Shown here: in pieces, positions 57,087-64,000 of the stretch
How positions within the stretch are numbered: the first letter of the stretch is position 1
Layout of the letters: the number at the start of each line of letters is the position of its first letter
Notes under the pieces: model-generated
Seen by the model: the letters and a program-made list of their open reading frames with translations, nothing else
Database searches by the model: none
Told to the model about the DNA's origin: nothing
NCBI GenBank assembly: GCA_016508695.1
Contig: VNKQ01000009.1
Coordinates: 124,001-188,000, forward strand
Origin: Hyphodiscus hymeniophilus
Lineage: Eukaryota > Ascomycota > Leotiomycetes > Helotiales > Hyphodiscaceae
Reading direction: 5' to 3'
DNA: 64,000 nucleotides
Program-made: the position numbers and the translations under genes

Positions 57087-59465
57087 ATGTCTGCCGCAAC
57101 CGTTGACCAGTTGTCTGCTGAACTCAGCAATGCTTCCCTGAATGGCGAGGCAAACGGCGCCCCTGCCATCAACACCGATGTTTCCAACATTGGCTCAGAG
57201 GATCCTGACACCGCTGGACCTACTCCCTCCTCTGCCGCTCCCCACCCACAAGCCTCCGCCTCGCTCTACGTTGGTGAGCTCGATCCCTCTGTCACTGAGG
57301 CCATGCTCTTCGAACTCTTCTCCCAGATCGGTTCTGTTGCTTCCATCCGTGTCTGCCGTGATGCAGTTACTCGTCGCTCCCTCGGATATGCCTATGTCAA
57401 CTACAACACTACCATTGATGGTGAGAAAGCCTTGGAGGAGCTCAACTACACTCTGATCAAGGGTCGCCCATGCCGCATTATGTGGTCTCAACGTGATCCT
57501 GCTTTGCGCAAGACTGGCCAGGGCAACGTTTTCATCAAGAACTTGGATGTTGCCATTGATAACAAAGCTCTCCACGATACCTTCGCTGCTTTCGGTAACA
57601 TTCTGAGTTGCAAGGTCGCCCAGGACGAGTCTGGAGCTTCAAAGGGATACGGATTTGTTCACTACGAGACTGATGAAGCTGCGTCTCAGGCAATAAAGCA
57701 CGTCAACGGCATGTTGTTGAACGAGAAGAAGGTTTTCGTCGGACATCACATTCCCAAGAAGGACCGCCAGAGCAAGTTTGAAGAGATGAAGGCCAACTTT
57801 ACCAATATCTACGTCAAGAATATCCCCGTTGAGGTTACCGACGAGGAGTTCCGCGAGTTGTTTGAGAGATATGGCGATGTCACATCTGCATCCCTGGCTC
57901 GCGACCAGGACGGTGGTAAGAGCCGTGGCTTCGGATTCGTCAACTTCATTAATCACGAGCACGCCTCCACCGCTGTTGATGAGCTCAACGGAAAAGACTT
58001 CAAGGGCCAAGATCTCTACGTTGGTCGTGCGCAAAAGAAACATGAGCGTGAGGAGGAACTCCGCAAGACATATGAGGCTGCTCGCATTGAGAAGGCTTCC
58101 AAGTATCAAGGTGTCAACCTCTACGTGAAGAACCTTGAAGATGACGTTGATGACGAGAAGTTACGTGATCTCTTCACCCCGTTTGGTGCCATCACTTCTG
58201 CCAAGGTCATGCGTGACTCCGCTGCTGAAACTGCTGAGGCTGAGGAGAAGGAGAAGAAGGAAGAGGAGAAAAACAAGGAGAACCAGAAGGAGGAAGAGGA
58301 CGAGGAAGAAGAGTCTGCTGAGAAGAAGGCGGCCAAGCCTGAGAAGCGCACGTTGGGCAAGAGTAAGGGATTCGGTTTCGTTTGCTTCAACAATCCTGAT
58401 GAGGCCACCAAGGCTGTTGCCGAGATGAATCAACGCATGGTCAACGGAAAGCCTCTCTACGTTGCTCTTGCTCAGCGCAAGGATGTTCGCAAGAGCCAGT
58501 TGGAGGCTAGCATCCAAGCCCGAAACCAAATCCGTATGCAGCAAGCTGCGGCCGCTGCTGGCATGCCACAACAATACATGCAAGCCCCTATGTTCTATCC
58601 TCCTGGTCAACAGCCTGGTTTCATTCCACCTACTGGTGGACGAGGAATGCCTTTCCCACCTCAAGCTGGCATGGTTCCTGGTGCCCAAGCTGGTCGTCCT
58701 GGTCAATTCCCCGGTGGCTTCCCTCCTCAGCAAGGCGGTCGTGGTGGCCCAGGTCCTCAACAACTTCCTCCCAACATGTACGGTATTCCCGGCCAATTCC
58801 CCCCTGGAGCTCCATATGGTCAACAGGCCAACCCTCAATTCCTCGCCGCAATGCAACAAGCCCAGCAGGCTGCTGCTCTTGCTGGCGGACGTGGTGGACC
58901 AGGTGCTCGTGGACCTATGCAGAGCGTCCCAGGTATGCCTCCAAACATGGCCCCCTTTGGTCAGCAAGGAATGCCTGGTCTCCCTCAAGCTGGTAGACAA
59001 GCTGGTCTGGCTGGCCGTGGCGGTCAAGCTGGTGGTCGTCCCGGTCAATTCTCTGGTGGATTCCCTACCCAGCAAGGTGGTCGTGGTATGGCTCCTCAGA
59101 TTCCCGGCATGCCTCAAGGTGGTGAATCTGGTACAATGTCTCATCTTGCAAATGTTGCTCCCCAGCAACAAAAGCAACTTCTCGGAGAAGCCCTCTTCCC
59201 CAAGATTCAAGTCATGCAACCTGAACTGGCTGGCAAAATCACGGGTATGCTTTTAGAGATGGATAACGCTGAATTGGTCAACCTGTAAGTTCTCGAAGTT
59301 CTGTTACTATATGTAACCTTCTAATGAATTCACAGTATCGAGGATGAGTCTGCTCTCCGTGCCAAGGTAGATGAAGCTCTTACCGTCTACGACGAGTACG
59401 TAAAGACGAAGGGTGGTGACGAGGAAGGTGAATCGAAGGACGAAAAGAGCGAAGAGAAGGCTTAA
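57087..59465 (+). CDS. pab1: Cytoplasmic poly(A)-binding protein Pab1
   Basis: Exons 57087-59284 and 59336-59465 give about 775 aa. Four RRMs are present: [57 protein letters not shown] and [20 protein letters not shown], with RNP1 strings such as [17 protein letters not shown] and [11 protein letters not shown]4 carries a roughly 55-residue Glu/Lys-rich insertion before its RNP1, a feature also known from Aspergillus and related fungi. A Pro/Gly/Gln/Met-rich linker follows and then the MLLE domain ([20 protein letters not shown]), split by the phase-2 intron so that its last helix ([18 protein letters not shown]) is in exon 2. It binds poly(A) tails, eIF4G and deadenylases. Codon choice is strongly C-ending, as expected for a highly expressed gene. 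Confidence 0.97.
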
Positions 59466-61169
59466 TTGCCCACTCTCTTCAATCCCGCATACCCCTCACA
59501 CAAACACAAACTCAATACCCATTAATGAATCTTTTTCACCACACATTTTCACGTATTGTCAATCAGCAGCCAGCTGGCTCGGCCGGGGAAAAGTTTGCGT
59601 GCTTACTTCTTACTCTGTTGGTGGGTGGGAGGCAATGTTGGCATGAACAATTTTTTCGCTTTTCGGCCGGATGGAGATGCGGACCTCCTTTTCTCACTGT
59701 TCAGATGTACTCATAGACTTTGGGTGTTGTGCCTTGGCCTTGTGTGGCTTTCATCTCGAGACGAACCTCACGGCTCTCTCAGACACAATACCTCCCTTAC
59801 TCTCAATGGTCGTCATTTGCTGCTTATGGTGGATATGAGCTAGAAACCTGCTTAATTGCTGCAGTTCTTAGGTATCTACTACTCTTCATCTGCTATGGGG
59901 TTATGTAAACTAGACCGAGGAGAAAAAACAAAAAATTGCAAAATATCCTCGTTTCCATCCGCATTGCATTGAGGGTGAGATTATCCCTGTTACTTTGCCA
60001 CCCCTTTGCTTTGAAACCCTTCCTGAAATATACCTCCTCTCCGAGAGGACGGAATGCACTGTGCTTCTTATTACTCCCTTTGAGACCGGGATTTCGAGAG
60101 CTTCTTTCAAAGCCACTAAACAGCCACAGAGACATATCATATTGGCACCTCCGCGCACCCTCCACGTCACAGAAGCACCAAGTCATATGCGACCGCTCTT
60201 CCAAGAGTACACGCTGCGGGTCAGGCGTGGAAAGACAGTATGTCCTGCATGTCTTCGCCATCAACCCTTCCGAGACAGCATAAGGCAAAACGGTTCACAA
60301 ACAGATAGCTAGCTATTGGAACTCAAAAATAATAATCATGTGGTGCTAAGCTGCTCACAGTGAAGAGAGAGGACTCAGAAGAGAGGGATCTGCGGAACGG
60401 TTGGTGTACTTGTACATAGGATTCACAGCATGCCGATACAGTACACAGCAGTCGCCGAAGTTGTGGAGGGGAGGAGCTAGAGGGGAGTTGGAGACAGGGA
60501 ATGGGATCGAAGCACGAAAAGGCCTCGGAAAGATTATTCAAGGACGTGGAAGTTTTCACGCGGGGAAGGTCATCAGCAGGAGGCTTGCTTGATGAAGATC
60601 GAAAATAGGTAAGAAGTAAGGCTACGGTCGAGAGTCCACATTCGCATCCTCGCGGAGGACTGAGGCTGTGCAAATGCAGACGTGTAGAGGATGTCTGTGG
60701 AAGAGTGGTATTCTGTTTAATGCTTCACCCCACGGCATGTCTGCTCCCATCGCCAGGTCCCTTGAAAAATACCCAAGCAAAGCTCATTGCAAGGTTTGTT
60801 TGAAGAGCTCTTGCGTGTTGCAACCATGCCCATCACTCAGATTGCAAATCGAGGCAATTCATCAATGCACTGAGTATGATTGCAGCTGCATGGCTAATGC
60901 GGCATATGAGGTGGACCACGTCCCGAAGATGATCAATGGGAAATGTTAGCTCATGGGACTTCTTCTATACTGCTCAGCCTGCACACCAGCGCCGACGAAA
61001 TCTTTGAGACCGTTAGTCCAAGCGCTCTCTCCAGTTATCGTTTCATGTGCTTATTGCGCGGTGGTACGTATGTAAGAACAAGGGTTCTCGTCACTCTTCA
61101 TCCATCTTATCCGAAGCTTCAGAACAGCGGAATGCGTGGGAGAGGCCTCGAGCCCTTGGTCAGGTCTCA
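59466..61169. other. Convergent intergenic region pab1 / USP gene
   Basis: About 1.7 kb between two facing 3' ends. It contains several short frames on both strands, none with a domain, codon bias or splice continuity. I see no RNA gene. Confidence 0.5.
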
Positions 61170-63498
61170 TCATCGAAGTGGCAAGTCAATGTTTGCATTC
61201 GCCAAGCTTCTGACGGTAGGATTGGAGAGATTATTGGCGAGTTTAATATTTGGCCGTTTGAGTTTGGTGTGCTTACGGAGACGTTTGCGAGCTACCATGA
61301 CTGGAACGGACGATTTGGTGACGAGGTAGTTGGAGAATGAGCCTAGTATAACCCTGCGTTTTGTCAGCTATGTCTTCGGGAAGGCATCCGAAGAGATTTG
61401 ACTCGCTGGTCAAAGTCTCTCGTCAAGACTGGCTCAACTCACCCCTTGAGAGCGCTCCTCCCCCGACTGCCTAGAATAACCAACGTAGGCTGAAGGTAGT
61501 CGATGACTTCGGTGATCAAGTGTTTGGGTTGTTTGCAATGAATGACCTCAATCACAACCTTGACTTGCAACTTCGTCTTCCTCAATAACTTAGACACACG
61601 GTCTGTGATATCTTGCACAGCTCTATAACGTTCGTGTTCGGCTTTGCCCCTTTCTCGACCCATCGGACTGGCACTCGCATTGCCGGTCTCCAGTCTGAAA
61701 GTATGACCAAGAGGGCTGGGAGCCGGAGCAGCATTTAGGAGCGGAGTAGAAGCTTTCGCTGCTGAAGCAATGGCAGATGCTTGTTCCTTGAGCTGTTCGT
61801 CTGCACTTCCGTCTGTCGTGGTAATCCCGAGTTCTTCATCGACACAGTAGATTGCAAGGAGCGTATCGCCATCTCGAAGGACTGTTCCAATGGTCCATTC
61901 CAAGGCATGTGCCGCTTCATCACTCAAATCTGTTGCAACCAGGTACTTCCTGACCCGTCTTTGGTGGTCGTGAGCTTCTTGTTGCATCTTGGCAAAATCG
62001 CCACGGTAAAGTGTTCGGACACTGCGTTTTGTGGCTGGCGTAGACGTGACAGTTGTCATGTGCACTGAAAGCTTCTGTGCCCGCTTGATGTCTGTCAAGT
62101 CAGCTTCAGTATCTGAGTCTACTGGAGTAACAAATCCAGATCCATCATCGAAAGCTGTAGTTGGATGGACAAATGTCCTGCCAGATTTGGACTTCTCTCC
62201 CGAGGGCTCCGTGACGGTGATTTCAGGATCAAGGAGGGATCTGTATTGATGATTTGCAGCAATTTGTGCACCTATCGATGTTGTTAGCTACCAAAACTAA
62301 GTAGTTCGAATAAACTCAACGTACGTTCTTCTTCTGCAGCAGCCATCAAACTCTGAGCAGTTCTTGGTCCCTTTGCTCGTCCCATCCCAAGCGTCTGGCT
62401 CTCAGGGTGCTCGTTCTGTTTACTCTTTTCTTTCGATCGCCCCCGACTTCTTTCGTCATCCGAGCTTCGTTGGTCATCGTCGCTGCTGTCTTCAAGCGCG
62501 TCTTCTCCCGAGTATTCCTTCTCCAGCCTTCCGTCGCCAGCTTCTTCCAGTATCGCTGCATCTCCGCTATTCGTTCGTCTGCGGCGACTGCTCTCATTCA
62601 ACGAAGATAAACCACCTCCTATCTGGGCAAGATTTGCATCCGATAAACGCTTGTATGCATTATTCATATCAATGACCCTACCGTCGTTAAGAGTGAACTT
62701 CGATAAATCGGAAGTAAGCATGCTCGAGTGGGGAGAGTTCGATCGTAGTCCTAGACGATTGCTCGGCGAGCTCGACTTGTCGACATGATTCCCTATTCCA
62801 GTGCCGGCAACTGAATGTCGTCCTCTGTCTCGTGAGCCAAACGTGCTTAGATCACCCCGTACCACTTCTGCCATTGCACTCGGGATCTGCGGTCTTTTTC
62901 CGCCTAGTGTATTTCTCTTAGGAACCACTGGCCCTTTAGGGTTGTTTTGTAAGTATCCAGAGAATTGGTAGGGAGATGGAGCTTCAAAGCCTGGCGCTCG
63001 CGCTCCGGTGCCAAATTCAACTGGCCGCGAAGCTGCATCAGATAGACTTCGTGGGTGCTGGGTGTTTGCCACAACAGCTCTGTGACTTGACTCTGTAGGT
63101 GATGATTGCGCACTCTTTGTAGAAGCAGTCGCAGTCCTTGTGGAAGTGATTGAATTCTTTGGGGAGATAGCTGCGGGAGGTAGGGGCGTACTGATATCCA
63201 GCATACTTCGCATCGGTGGAGTGTCGACGTCCAGCATGCTCCGAATTGGAGGGCTACTGATTCCACCACCATTCATCCCAGGGAGTGATTGATGTCTTTG
63301 GACTGGAGGATCCACATCCAACATGCTTCGCACAGGTGACCGCGGTGTAGCAAAGGGCGAGCCCGTTCGCGCTGGGCCTCCTGTGGAACTTGTAGAGCTT
63401 CTCGGTTTTCCATTTGCTAATGTACCTGCGAGGATGGCCAAGACTTCCTTCCGCTCCTCGTCCAACACGGCCTCCATTGACATAGGTTTGTGCGCCAT
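61170..63498 (-). CDS. Universal stress protein (USP) domain protein with long N-terminus
   Basis: Exons 63498-62325, 62271-61443 and 61353-61170 give about 728 aa. The C-terminal USP domain starts RRVRKYLVATDLSDEAAHAL and continues with EWTIGTVLRDGDTLLAIYCV, VKVVIEVIHCKQPKHLITEV and the nucleotide-binding loop LVILGSRGRSALKG, completed by exon 3 with VILGSFSNYLVTKSSVPVMV. The G-x2-G-x9-G-(S/T) pattern characteristic of ATP-binding USPs is thus made across the last intron. The N-terminal 450 residues are Ser/Pro-rich and disordered. They contain three copies of PxRSMLD(V/I) at residues 55-63, 84-92 and 95-102, and an acidic-basic patch with DALEDSSDDD. The ATG at 63498 (MAHKPMSMEAVLDEERKEVL) fits a conserved-looking start; an upstream in-frame ATG at 63555 is less likely. 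Confidence 0.9.
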
Positions 63499-63867
63499 GA
63501 TTGCAAAGTATGCGTACCTTTTGCGACCGGTTATCCTCCTCCCTGAACGCACCAAAACCAGTCGATTTTCACAGACTGCGACGTTACCAAGATAATGCTG
63601 GTATAGGATTTCGAGTGAGGCAAGAGCGTTCGAAGCTCTAGTGAAAGGTACGTTATCGATTTATGAACTTTCGAGGTTTCCAGGCAACTTCGAGATTCTG
63701 CATCGTGGGTGAAGGTTCGGGTTGGTTGCGCTCAGGACATAGTGGGTATGCTGTCGGATGTGCAGTGTGTGTGACGAAGGGGAGGCTTAAATATCCAATA
63801 CAAAGCTTATCGAGGTAGGACGAGTAGATTTATACGTCGCTGATTTGAAGGAGAGAATTCCGTGTGC

Positions 63868-63873
63868 CACGTG
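63868..63873. promoter_or_regulatory. CACGTG E-box upstream of the USP gene
   Basis: A palindromic CACGTG lies 370 nt upstream of the USP start. A second copy lies at 63962-63967. Two copies within 100 bp suggest a regulated promoter; the factor is not known. Confidence 0.4.
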
Positions 63874-63961
63874 TCTGATGTGATCTACGATGTGATCTAT
63901 GGCGTCGAGGAGTGAGGGTCAAGGAAGTTCGGGTCACCATAGGTTTTGAGGTTGGGGTCGG

Positions 63962-63967
63962 CACGTG
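63962..63967. promoter_or_regulatory. Second CACGTG E-box upstream of the USP gene
   Basis: CACGTG in the context GGCACGTGCT near the end of the window. It pairs with the copy at 63868. Confidence 0.35.
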
Positions 63968-64000
63968 CTCTGCTTGTATGAGTCCTTTCGTTATTCAAAG

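Larger units (their letters stand above)
63499..64000. other. Promoter region of the USP gene to window end
   Basis: About 500 nt upstream of the USP start. Two E-boxes are present and no further gene is seen before the window ends. Confidence 0.5.

Noticed and set aside
58161..59219. 352-codon minus frame opposite pab1
   Set aside because: Ser/Thr/Leu-rich shadow created by codon bias of pab1; no independent signal.
60943..61329. 128-codon plus frame near the end of the USP gene
   Set aside because: Overlaps antisense with the last USP exon and has no domain.

Overview
The window looks like a gene-dense nuclear segment of a filamentous ascomycete (Pezizomycotina; Leotiomycetes is possible but not shown). 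The evidence is short GT-AG introns of about 45-200 nt throughout, WSC-domain and GH81 secreted enzymes, a small NRPS cluster, and fungal versions of Tem1, Stn1, Utp14, Pab1, Hul5 and CAND1. There are about twenty protein genes. I rebuilt exon structures by hand from reading frames, splice consensus and conserved motifs. They are models, not transcript-supported structures.

Layout. 0.6-16.5 kb is mostly housekeeping: a Tem1/Spg1 GTPase (+), a PLAC8-domain protein with a long repetitive tail (-), a small mitochondrial acidic protein (-), CAND1/TIP120 (+), mitochondrial EF-Tu (+), a GNAT acetyltransferase (-) and a DUF202 membrane protein (+). 17.6-29.1 kb is a compact secondary-metabolite-like cluster: aldo-keto reductase (+), TauD/TfdA-type Fe(II)/2-oxoglutarate dioxygenase (-), single-module NRPS (half C, A, T, C; -) and a DHA2-type MFS exporter (+). 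29.3-32.8 kb returns to housekeeping (mL41, Utp14). 33.8-36.7 kb holds a secreted GH81 beta-1,3-glucanase and 38.2-40.2 kb a CAX-type Ca2+/H+ exchanger. 40.5-42.3 kb is a non-coding array of nine diverged tandem repeats. 43-49.5 kb has Stn1, a DNAJC9-like J protein and a glyoxal oxidase with three WSC domains, all on the minus strand. 49.5-52.5 kb is the largest gene-poor stretch. 52.5-63.5 kb has a HECT E3 (Hul5/UBE3C type, -), Pab1 (+) and a universal-stress-protein gene (-).

How genes may work together. The NRPS would activate and load a substrate and condense or release it. The dioxygenase and reductase are plausible tailoring enzymes and the MFS protein the exporter. Housekeeping genes flank the cluster on both sides, which limits its size.

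Points of most interest: the 1.8-kb array, whose short blocks are conserved while spacers diverge; two independent frameshifts, each explained by one missing G in a G run, in the NRPS adenylation domain and the GH81 glucanase; a GC-AG intron in CAND1; tiny exons that carry essential residues; and a degenerate H-x-L-x-D-C repeat in the PLAC8 protein. I recognise no CRISPR, IS element, rRNA or tRNA.
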